Below are positions 1-5,658 of a stretch of 7,654 nucleotides of DNA, piece after piece. The translations under genes were made by a program, and so were the position numbers. How positions within the stretch are numbered: position 1 is the stretch's first letter; each line of letters opens with the position of its first letter. Origin of the DNA: Eudoraea sp. (GTDB lineage: Bacteria; Bacteroidota; Bacteroidia; Flavobacteriales; Flavobacteriaceae). The stretch is taken from the NCBI GenBank assembly GCA_013042925.1, contig JABDPH010000428.1:1-7654 (forward strand), read 5' to 3'. The notes under the pieces were generated by a model. That model did no database searches and had not been told where the DNA came from. It saw only the letters and a list, made by a program, of their open reading frames with translations.

Positions 1-426
1 GCTTCAGACATGACTTTAGGATTATTGTTGCACCCCGAAAGAGCATCGAGATTAATACAGCAAAAAAGTTTAGATAGCCAGCAAATTGGGCTTGAATATG
101 TACTTGATCAATTAGCCCAACATACGATTGCCAAGGACCTGAGGGACCCATATTTTAATGAAGTCCAGAAGTCAATTAATTACAGGGTACTTTACCATAT
201 TATGAACCTTGCAGCCCATAAAGGTGTTCATCCCCAGGTAAATGCCATAGCCAATTACCAACTCAAATCAATTAAATCCACCTTGCAGGCTAGCAAGAAT
301 AATTTTGATGCTGTGGAAATGATCAGAAGGGTTGATTACTTTTACAACAAACCAGCAGAATTTAAGGTTATAGTAGCTCCTAAAATACCAGATGGATCTC
401 CAATTGGTATGGATTGTATGAATTAG
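1..426 (+). CDS. Zinc-dependent metalloprotease (DUF4953/DUF5117 type), C-terminal part only
   Basis: The reading frame is open from the first base, so this is the 3' end of a longer gene. The 141 visible residues end at a TAG stop. They resemble the extreme C-terminus of the large secreted zinc metalloproteases of Bacteroidota (DUF5118-DUF5117-DUF4953 architecture, usually around 800 residues). The signs are a helical stretch with LLHPERASRLIQQKSLD near the start, and a closing KIPDGSPIG segment that I recall as typical of these proteins. The HExxH zinc site and any signal peptide would lie upstream of the window, so activity cannot be judged here. By family the enzyme is exported and degrades proteins or peptides outside the cytoplasm. 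The threonine aldolase gene starts 17 bp downstream on the same strand, so the two may share a transcript. The family call rests on the C-terminal tail alone. Confidence 0.72.
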   Translation, partial: ASDMTLGLLLHPERASRLIQQKSLDSQQIGLEYVLDQLAQHTIAKDLRDPYFNEVQKSINYRVLYHIMNLAAHKGVHPQVNAIANYQLKSIKSTLQASKNNFDAVEMIRRVDYFYNKPAEFKVIVAPKIPDGSPIGMDCMN

Positions 427-443
427 ATTGAAGAACCAGGTCT

Positions 444-1466
444 ATGAAAATTAATTTAATTAGTGATACGGTTACCAAACCCTCGCCCGGCATGTTAGAT
501 GCAATGATGTCTGCAGAAGTAGGTGATGATGTTTTTAAAGCAGATCCTACAGTTAACCGGCTGGAAGAAAAGGTAGCCAATATGTTTAACAGGGAAGCTG
601 CTTTGTATTTTCCCAGTGGCACAATGACCAATCAAACCGCAATAAAGCTTCATACCAATCCCGGAGATCAATTAATTTGTGATAAGTATGCCCATGTCTA
701 TAATTATGAGGGTGGGGGAGTGAGTTTTAATAGCGGAGTTTCATGTAAATTAATAGATGGTCATCGGGGAATGATGACCTCAAATCAGGTTGAGGAAGCT
801 ATAAACCCACCTGATTTTTATCATAGCCCTTTAACTTCTTTAGTCTGCGCAGAAAATACTACCAATAAAGGTGGAGGAGCATGTTGGAATTTTTCTGAAT
901 TGGTACGAATTAAAGAAGTTTGTGAAAAGAATGGCCTGGCGTATCATTTGGACGGGGCCAGGATATGGAATGCGATGGTAGAAAAGGGTGAATCTGCTGT
1001 ACAGTATGGTGAATTATTTGATACAATTAGTGTTTGTCTGAGCAAGGGCTTAGGATGCCCGGTGGGTTCTGTTTTGGTTGGGGATAAAGAAATGATCGAT
1101 AAAGCATTGCGCATTAGAAAAATTTTAGGTGGAGGAATGCGCCAGGCCGGTTTTATGGCCGCGGCCGGTATTTATGCGCTGGACAACCAAATTGACCGTC
1201 TTGCGGATGATCATAAAAAAGCAAAAGAAATTGGTGCATTACTCGAAAGTCTATCCTTTATAAAGAAAGTAGAACCTCTGGAGACCAATATTATAATCTT
1301 TGAAATAAATGAAGACTATTTAAGTGCAGAAGATTTTATAGAAAAACTTCGCACAAAGGATATTCATATAATTGGTATGGGAAGTTCTAAACTACGGATA
1401 GTAACTCATATGGACTATACGGAGCAAATGCATGAAACGTTATTAAAAACCTTAAAAACACTATAA
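444..1466 (+). CDS. ltaE: Low-specificity L-threonine aldolase
   Basis: This 340-residue cytosolic PLP enzyme (fold type I, beta-eliminating lyase family) cleaves L-threonine or L-allo-threonine to glycine and acetaldehyde. Length and motifs are those of the bacterial enzyme. The N-terminus has SDTVTKPSPGM. FPSGTMTNQ (56-64) holds the phosphate-binding Ser/Gly/Thr. H84 in AHVYNYEGGG is the His that stacks on the cofactor. D170 and R173 lie in HLDGARIWNA, and K201 in LSKGLGCPVGS is the Schiff-base lysine. R318 in LRIVTHMD should bind the substrate carboxylate. These positions fall within a few residues of the E. coli LtaE sites as I recall them. The ATG at 444 gives the canonical N-terminus. 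It lies 17 bp after the metalloprotease stop with no clear ribosome-binding site, which is normal in this phylum. The TAA stop overlaps the convergent DUF1508 gene. Exact stereopreference (L-threonine versus L-allo) cannot be read from sequence. Confidence 0.95.
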   Translation: MKINLISDTVTKPSPGMLDAMMSAEVGDDVFKADPTVNRLEEKVANMFNREAALYFPSGTMTNQTAIKLHTNPGDQLICDKYAHVYNYEGGGVSFNSGVSCKLIDGHRGMMTSNQVEEAINPPDFYHSPLTSLVCAENTTNKGGGACWNFSELVRIKEVCEKNGLAYHLDGARIWNAMVEKGESAVQYGELFDTISVCLSKGLGCPVGSVLVGDKEMIDKALRIRKILGGGMRQAGFMAAAGIYALDNQIDRLADDHKKAKEIGALLESLSFIKKVEPLETNIIIFEINEDYLSAEDFIEKLRTKDIHIIGMGSSKLRIVTHMDYTEQMHETLLKTLKTL

Positions 1467-1484
1467 GTATTCAGACTTTTTAAG
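1451..1484. repeat. AT-rich inverted repeat at the convergent gene ends, possible weak two-way terminator
   Basis: CTTAAAAA at 1451-1458 is the exact reverse complement of TTTTTAAG at 1477-1484, with an 18-base loop. The loop contains both stop codons of the converging threonine aldolase and DUF1508 genes. A run of T (about 1494-1501) follows on the plus strand. The stem is almost pure A-T and the loop is long, so it would be weak. In such AT-rich DNA it may be chance. No better terminator is visible between the two genes. Confidence 0.25.
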
Positions 1485-1784
1485 TGTAGTGATTCTTTTT
1501 TTAAGATTTTTTATACCATTCTCCATTCCTGCTTCGGAGCCATAAAGCAAGCTATTTCCAATAAGCTGACCCTTTTTATTCTTAAGATTAAAAAGAAAGT
1601 TTCCATCATGGTCCGTTTTCCGTTCAATTATTATATGCTGTTTATCCAGTAGATTCAAACTACTGACGACATTCTTTACCTCTTCTTTACTTGAAAATCC
1701 GACACTATAAAACAAGGTATTACCGTTTGTAGTGCTTAAAGAGAAATTATACGTGTTGTTATCTTCCTTATTAATCTTAATCAT
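1461..1784 (-). CDS. Small DUF1508 (YegP-like) protein with two repeats
   Basis: The product is 107 residues, about the size of E. coli YegP, and is built from two copies of the DUF1508 unit. Copy one spans roughly residues 12-43 (YNFSLSTTNGNTLFYS, then GFSSKEEVKN). Copy two spans roughly 62-94 (FLFNLKNKKGQLIGNS, then YGSEAGMENGIKNL). Each copy has the family pattern of an F/Y-x-F strand, an x-N/K-G turn, a short strand ending in S, and S-K/E before a helix. No biochemical function is established for the family that I can name with confidence. No signal peptide or membrane segment is seen, and the C-terminus is lysine-rich. I chose the start at 1784 because the domain begins there. An upstream in-frame ATG at 1829 would add 15 residues (MIVGYYLIFLKKTRY) encoded by A/T runs and not part of the domain. 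Its stop region overlaps the threonine aldolase by 6 bp. The 111-bp gap back to ybaB holds no promoter or terminator I can defend. Confidence 0.8.
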   Translation of the reverse strand: MIKINKEDNNTYNFSLSTTNGNTLFYSVGFSSKEEVKNVVSSLNLLDKQHIIIERKTDHDGNFLFNLKNKKGQLIGNSLLYGSEAGMENGIKNLKKRITTLKKSEYL

Positions 1785-1895
1785 GTAGCGTGTTTTTTTT
1801 AAAAATATTAAATAATAACCAACTATCATACTTAATTAACAAACTAGACAAGCTTAATTTGCCCATCTATTATATACATAACTCCGTAAGGTTTA

Positions 1896-2222
1896 TCATT
1901 TAAAAAAGGAATCCATACCAGGAATATTTGGCATTCCCTCTTTGGCTACTGCCCCTAATTCTGCTTCATTTATCTGGGTCGCTTTTTCTATTGCCTTATT
2001 TAAGGTAAGGACCAGGTAGTCTTCCAATTGCTCCTTATCCTGCAGCAATTGATCATCAATATTTATGGTTTTCACAGTTCTATTTGCCGTTATAGTCACG
2101 GAAAGAAGGTTGTCAGACGATTTTTGTTCGATTGTAACAGAATTCAAGCGTTCTTTTGTTGCTTTTACTTTTTCCTGGGTTTCTTTTAGTTTCCCCATCA
2201 TACCTGCTAAGTCTCCAAACAT
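1896..2222 (-). CDS. ybaB: YbaB/EbfC family nucleoid-associated protein
   Basis: The product is 108 residues, the normal size for the family, which forms cytoplasmic dimers that bind DNA with little sequence specificity. The start [19 protein letters not shown] matches the usual flavobacterial N-terminus: a long helix (about residues 8-27) with regularly spaced lysines. A central beta region ([16 protein letters not shown], about 41-56) follows. Then comes a second helical part ([20 protein letters not shown]) and a flexible tail rich in Gly, Pro and Met ending in DSFFK. I chose the start at 2222 because it gives this canonical N-terminus. An in-frame ATG at 2273 would add 17 atypical residues. 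The common dnaX-ybaB-recR linkage of other bacteria is absent. The gene is instead divergent from oligopeptidase B across 65 bp. The YegP-like gene downstream on the same strand could be co-transcribed, although 111 bp separates them. Confidence 0.93.
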   Translation of the reverse strand: MFGDLAGMMGKLKETQEKVKATKERLNSVTIEQKSSDNLLSVTITANRTVKTINIDDQLLQDKEQLEDYLVLTLNKAIEKATQINEAELGAVAKEGMPNIPGMDSFFK

Positions 2223-2236
2223 ATTTTGCTTTTTAG

Positions 2237-2261
2237 AATTACTAAAATCAAAATTACTAAA
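2237..2261. repeat. 10-bp direct repeat in the ybaB/oligopeptidase B divergent spacer
   Basis: AATTACTAAA occurs at 2237-2246 and again at 2252-2261, an exact 10-base repeat with a 15-base period. It lies in the 65-bp spacer between two divergent genes. The right-hand copy overlaps the candidate ybaB promoter element, so the pair could be a small operator. The AT-rich composition makes a chance repeat possible. Confidence 0.4.
2249..2256 (-). promoter_or_regulatory. Candidate -7 promoter element for ybaB (TAATTTTG)
   Basis: Read on the minus strand this is TAATTTTG, an exact fit to the Bacteroidota -7 consensus TAnnTTTG. It ends 26 bases upstream of the chosen ybaB start, which would leave a short leader. 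A TTTTG at 2275-2271 (minus strand) could act as the -33 element, but the 14-base spacing is shorter than the usual 17-23. The position supports the start at 2222 over the longer form at 2273. Confidence 0.45.
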
Positions 2262-2287
2262 TTGCGCCCTCAAAATTTGTTATAACG

Positions 2288-4426
2288 ATGCAAATTCTTA
2301 AAATAAGAATCACTTTATTTATTGTTCTTATCATGGCTGTTTCTTGCCAGAATCAAAATCAAAATATGGAAGTAATAGAAGCCCCCAAAGCCAAAAGAAT
2401 ACCTGTAAAATTGGAAAAGCATGATGATATTCGAGTAGATGACTATTATTGGCTAAACCAACGTGATGATAAAGAAGTAATAGCTTATTTGGAGGAAGAA
2501 AATAATTTTTACAACGCCTTAACTGATCATACCAAATCTTTTCAGAAGGAATTGTTTGAGGAAATGAAGGGCCGCATTAAGGAAGACGATTCTTCATTGC
2601 CTTATAAACTAAACGGATATTGGTACATAACGAGGTATGAAATAGGAAAGGAATATCCTATTTATTCACGAAAAAAGGAGAACCTGGAAGCTGCAGAGGA
2701 GATAATGTTTAATTGCAATGAGCTTGCAGAGGGACATGAGTATTTTGAACTCAGAGGTGTTACGGTAAGTCCGGATAATAAACTAGCTGCATTTGGTACC
2801 GATACCGTAAGCAGAAGGCAGTATCACATTCAGATAAAAAACCTTGAAACAGGGGAAATTTATCCTGATAAGATAGATAATACCACAGGCAGTGCTGCAT
2901 GGGCGAATGATAACAAAACCTTATTTTATACCAAGAAAGATCCGGTTACTTTACGATCAGACAAGATATATAAGCATGTGCTGGGAAATCCAAGTGAAAA
3001 AGATGAATTGATATTTCATGAGCAGGATAGCACTTTCAATACATTTGTATACAAATCAAAATCCAAGAAATTTATTATTATTGGCTCATATAGCTCCGTA
3101 ACGTCTGAATTTCAAATACTTAATGCTAATAATCCTAATGGGGATTTTAAATTGTTTTCTGAAAGAGAAAAGGGCCTGGAGTATTCTGTTTATCATTTTG
3201 AAAACAATTTTTATATACTCACAAATAGGGATAAGGCCACTAATTTTAAATTAATGAAGGTTGATGAGAAAAATACATCTTCTGAAAATTGGGAAGAGTT
3301 TATTTCGCACCGGCCAACAATACTTTTAGAGGATATTGAAATCTTTAAGGATTACTATGTATTAACTGAACGAGATAATGGCCTAAGTAAGTTAAAAGTT
3401 ACGAAATGGGATGATTCTGACAGTTATCACATCCCATTTGACAGTGAAACCTATGTCGCATACCCTTATGCAAACCCAGATTTTGATACAGATAATTTTC
3501 GATATGTATTTAATTCTATGACTTCACCTTATGCCATTGTTGATTTTAATATGGATACTAAAGTGAAGGAAATAAAGAAGGAACAAGAAGTTTTAGGTGG
3601 TAAATTTAAAAAAGAGAATTACCGTTCGGAGCGAATTTGGGCTGAAGCCCGTGATGGCGCAAAAGTGCCTGTCTCATTGATTTATCATAAAGACACAGAA
3701 CTAAATGGTAGCAGTCCGCTTTTGCAGTATGGATATGGTTCATATGGAAGCACCTCAGATCCGTATTTTTCTTCGGTAAGATTGAGTCTTTTAGACAGAG
3801 GGTTTATTTTCGCTATTGCCCATGTGCGTGGTGGAGAATATCTCGGCAGGCCGTGGTATGAAGCAGGGAAGCTCCTCCATAAGAAAAACACTTTTACGGA
3901 TTTTATAGATTGCTCTAAGTTTTTGATTGAGAAGAAATATACTAGTAAGGAACACTTATATGCTTATGGCGGTTCTGCAGGGGGTTTGCTCATGGGCGCT
4001 ATTGTTAACATGAATCCTGAACTTTATAATGGGGTAATAGCTGCTGTGCCTTTTGTAGATGTTATCACAACGATGCTTGATAATTCAATTCCATTGACTA
4101 CGGGAGAGTTTGATGAATGGGGTGATCCTAATAATAAAGAGCATTATGACTATATGAAATCGTATTCCCCTTATGATAATGTTGTAGCTCAGGAATATCC
4201 TAATATGCTTGTAACCGCCGGCTTACATGATTCTCAGGTTCAGTATTGGGAACCGGCAAAGTGGGTAGCAAAACTTAGAGCCCTTAAAACGGACAAAAAT
4301 AAACTTTATCTTTATACCAACATGGATGCGGGCCATGGAGGTGCCTCGGGAAGATTCAAAGCTTTGAAAGAAACTGCGAAAGAATATAGTTTTCTATTAG
4401 ATTTGGAGGGTAAAACGGGTAAATAA
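2288..4426 (+). CDS. ptrB: Oligopeptidase B (S9A family serine peptidase), predicted lipoprotein
   Basis: The product is 712 residues. It is a prolyl-oligopeptidase-family enzyme that cuts short peptides after basic residues (Arg/Lys). Residues 1-20 form a lipoprotein signal peptide: basic start, hydrophobic core LFIVLIMAV, then C20 in AVSC as the lipidated cysteine. The mature protein therefore sits in the envelope, unlike cytosolic E. coli OpB. A QNQNQN linker follows. The beta-propeller covers about residues 33-430, starting with PKAKRIPVKLEKHDDIRVDDYYWL-like sequence as in E. coli. The alpha/beta-hydrolase domain covers about 440-705. The catalytic Ser is S563 in YGGSAGGLLMG, Asp is D648 in GLHDSQVQYWEP, and His is H683 in DAGHGGASGRF. 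All three sit exactly 31 positions after the E. coli triad as I remember it (532, 617, 652). E607 and D609 in TTGEFDEWGDP match the acidic pair that selects a basic P1 residue. No TAnnTTTG element is evident upstream. The triad is intact and no frameshift is seen. Confidence 0.93.
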   Translation: MQILKIRITLFIVLIMAVSCQNQNQNMEVIEAPKAKRIPVKLEKHDDIRVDDYYWLNQRDDKEVIAYLEEENNFYNALTDHTKSFQKELFEEMKGRIKEDDSSLPYKLNGYWYITRYEIGKEYPIYSRKKENLEAAEEIMFNCNELAEGHEYFELRGVTVSPDNKLAAFGTDTVSRRQYHIQIKNLETGEIYPDKIDNTTGSAAWANDNKTLFYTKKDPVTLRSDKIYKHVLGNPSEKDELIFHEQDSTFNTFVYKSKSKKFIIIGSYSSVTSEFQILNANNPNGDFKLFSEREKGLEYSVYHFENNFYILTNRDKATNFKLMKVDEKNTSSENWEEFISHRPTILLEDIEIFKDYYVLTERDNGLSKLKVTKWDDSDSYHIPFDSETYVAYPYANPDFDTDNFRYVFNSMTSPYAIVDFNMDTKVKEIKKEQEVLGGKFKKENYRSERIWAEARDGAKVPVSLIYHKDTELNGSSPLLQYGYGSYGSTSDPYFSSVRLSLLDRGFIFAIAHVRGGEYLGRPWYEAGKLLHKKNTFTDFIDCSKFLIEKKYTSKEHLYAYGGSAGGLLMGAIVNMNPELYNGVIAAVPFVDVITTMLDNSIPLTTGEFDEWGDPNNKEHYDYMKSYSPYDNVVAQEYPNMLVTAGLHDSQVQYWEPAKWVAKLRALKTDKNKLYLYTNMDAGHGGASGRFKALKETAKEYSFLLDLEGKTGK

Positions 4427-4437
4427 AAAAAAAATAG

Positions 4438-4445
4438 TAATTTTG
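4438..4445 (+). promoter_or_regulatory. Candidate -7 promoter element for the cysteate synthase-like gene (TAATTTTG)
   Basis: TAATTTTG fits the Bacteroidota -7 consensus TAnnTTTG exactly. It lies 49 bases before the ATG at 4495, in the 68-bp spacer after oligopeptidase B. No TTG at the usual -33 spacing is present. An A-tract (4425-4434) precedes it instead and might help polymerase binding. The element suggests that the gene has its own promoter and is not only read through from the peptidase. Confidence 0.5.
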
Positions 4446-4494
4446 TCGCCAGATTTGAGTCTTATAAAAAGATATATCGACCTAACCTTTCTTT

Positions 4495-5535
4495 ATGAAA
4501 AATAAGATAAATGCTCATAACTCGATCCTAGATTTAATAGGAAACACTCCACTCGTTAAGCTTAACCAAATTACATCCCCTCTAAAAGGGAATTTTTTTG
4601 CAAAGATAGAAGCCTTCAATCCCGGACATTCGTCCAAGGATAGGATTGCTGCACATATTATTGATGAAGCAGAAAAGAGTGGCGTTCTTGAGCCAGGTAA
4701 TACAATTATTGAAACTACTTCAGGTAATACTGGTTTTAGTATTGCAATGGTGAGTATTATTAAAGGCTATGAATGTGTTTTGGCTGTAAGTTCAAAATCT
4801 TCTAAGGACAAAATTGATATGCTACGCTCTATGGGCGCAAAAGTATATGTGTGTCCTGCTCATGTAAGTGCGGATGATCCCAGATCATATTATGAAGTTG
4901 CCAAACGTTTACATGAAGAAAACAGGGGATCAGTTTATATCAACCAATATTTTAATGAACTGAACATATTGGCTCACTATAAAACTACCGGTCCCGAAAT
5001 ATGGGAACAAACGAATGGTAATATAACTCATTTAATAGCGTGCAGCGGAACTGGAGGTACTATCTCGGGAACAGCACGATTTTTAAAAGAACAGAACCCG
5101 AATATCAGAATAATAGGAGTTGACGCTTATGGATCGGTTTTGAAAAAGTATCATGAAACCGGAAAATTTGATAATGATGAAGTATATCCATATAGAATAG
5201 AAGGACTTGGCAAGAATTTAATTCCTGATGCCACCGATTTTGATATTATTGATGAATTTATAAAAGTTACCGATGAGGAAAGTGCCCATACCGCGAGGGA
5301 AATTTCTTGTAAAGAAGGTATTTTTGTCGGTTATACTAGCGGCGCAGTTATGCAGGCTGTTAAGCAACTAAGCGAGAAAGGTGAATTCACCAAAAATAGC
5401 AATGTAGTTGTAATTTTTCCAGACCATGGTTCAAGATATATGAGTAAAATATACAATGATCAGTGGATGAGTGACCAGGGCTTTTTTGACAGTAAAAATG
5501 TTGAAGAAGAACAACCGGTTGAATATGTAAAATAA
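4495..5535 (+). CDS. capA: Cystathionine beta-synthase-like PLP enzyme, probable cysteate synthase (CapA type)
   Basis: The product is 346 residues, a cytosolic fold type II PLP enzyme. Visible sites are the Schiff-base lysine K48 in GHSSKDR, the substrate loop TTSGNTG (74-80), the phosphate-binding GTGGT (185-189) and S282 in GYTSGA, which should contact the cofactor ring nitrogen. The body aligns better with the cystathionine beta-synthase core than with Cys[30 protein letters not shown], and a C-terminal [17 protein letters not shown] all have direct CBS counterparts. It lacks the N-terminal heme segment and the C-terminal CBS (Bateman) pair. As I recall, CapA of Capnocytophaga is closely related to CBS and makes cysteate from O-phosphoserine and sulfite. 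The adjacent CapB-like gene makes this the best inference. Alternatives are true CBS or a cysteine synthase, but no cystathionine lyase or serine acetyltransferase is nearby. A terminator follows directly. PLP family is near certain, substrate is not. Confidence 0.75.
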   Translation: MKNKINAHNSILDLIGNTPLVKLNQITSPLKGNFFAKIEAFNPGHSSKDRIAAHIIDEAEKSGVLEPGNTIIETTSGNTGFSIAMVSIIKGYECVLAVSSKSSKDKIDMLRSMGAKVYVCPAHVSADDPRSYYEVAKRLHEENRGSVYINQYFNELNILAHYKTTGPEIWEQTNGNITHLIACSGTGGTISGTARFLKEQNPNIRIIGVDAYGSVLKKYHETGKFDNDEVYPYRIEGLGKNLIPDATDFDIIDEFIKVTDEESAHTAREISCKEGIFVGYTSGAVMQAVKQLSEKGEFTKNSNVVVIFPDHGSRYMSKIYNDQWMSDQGFFDSKNVEEEQPVEYVK

Positions 5536-5554
5536 ATAATAAGCTTTATATTTT

Positions 5555-5591
5555 AAAGGCAACAGTAGAATACTGTTGCCTTTTTTCTTTT
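5555..5591 (+). terminator. Intrinsic terminator after the cysteate synthase-like gene
   Basis: GGCAACAGTA (5558-5567) and TACTGTTGCC (5571-5580) are perfect reverse complements around a GAA loop. AAA before and TTT after extend the stem. The T-tract TTTTTTCTTTT (5581-5591) follows at once. This is a textbook Rho-independent terminator, 19 bp past the stop codon. It should end most transcripts before the next gene. Confidence 0.93.
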
Positions 5592-5628
5592 GATTTAAAA
5601 TAATTTATGAATCGTAATCAAAATTCCA

Positions 5629-5636
5629 TAATTTTG
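5629..5636 (+). promoter_or_regulatory. Candidate -7 promoter element for the oxoamine synthase gene (TAATTTTG)
   Basis: TAATTTTG is an exact TAnnTTTG match that ends 22 bases before the ATG at 5659, a good distance for a short leader. It is the same octamer as the element upstream of the cysteate synthase-like gene. No TTG is found at normal -33 spacing. Together with the terminator just upstream it implies that this gene is transcribed from its own promoter. Confidence 0.55.
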
Positions 5637-5658
5637 TGCACTAACCAAACTAGGCCAC

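Noticed and set aside
380..631. Open frame on the minus strand across the metalloprotease end and threonine aldolase start
   Set aside because: It lies antisense to two well-supported genes and its translation shows no recognisable family.
1785..1829. Longer form of the DUF1508 protein starting at 1829
   Set aside because: The extra 15 residues come from A/T runs, lie outside the domain and are not a convincing signal peptide.
1831..1859. CTTAATT direct repeat (1831-1837 and 1853-1859) and TTAATTAA palindrome
   Set aside because: Too short and AT-rich to stand out from background.
1785..1895. TAGTTTG and TATTTTTA on the minus strand as promoter elements for the DUF1508 gene
   Set aside because: Both deviate from TAnnTTTG and lack a -33 element at normal spacing. 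AT-rich DNA yields such near matches often.
2223..2273. Longer form of YbaB starting at 2273
   Set aside because: The start at 2222 gives the standard [14 protein letters not shown] beginning, and the candidate promoter element lies within the extension.
2065..2301. Plus-strand open frame opposite ybaB
   Set aside because: It is fully antisense to ybaB. Its hydrophobic, Phe/Ser-rich translation is a mirror of lysine- and glutamate-rich coding.
3685..3891. Minus-strand open frame inside oligopeptidase B
   Set aside because: It is antisense to the conserved catalytic domain of an intact gene and has no domain signal.
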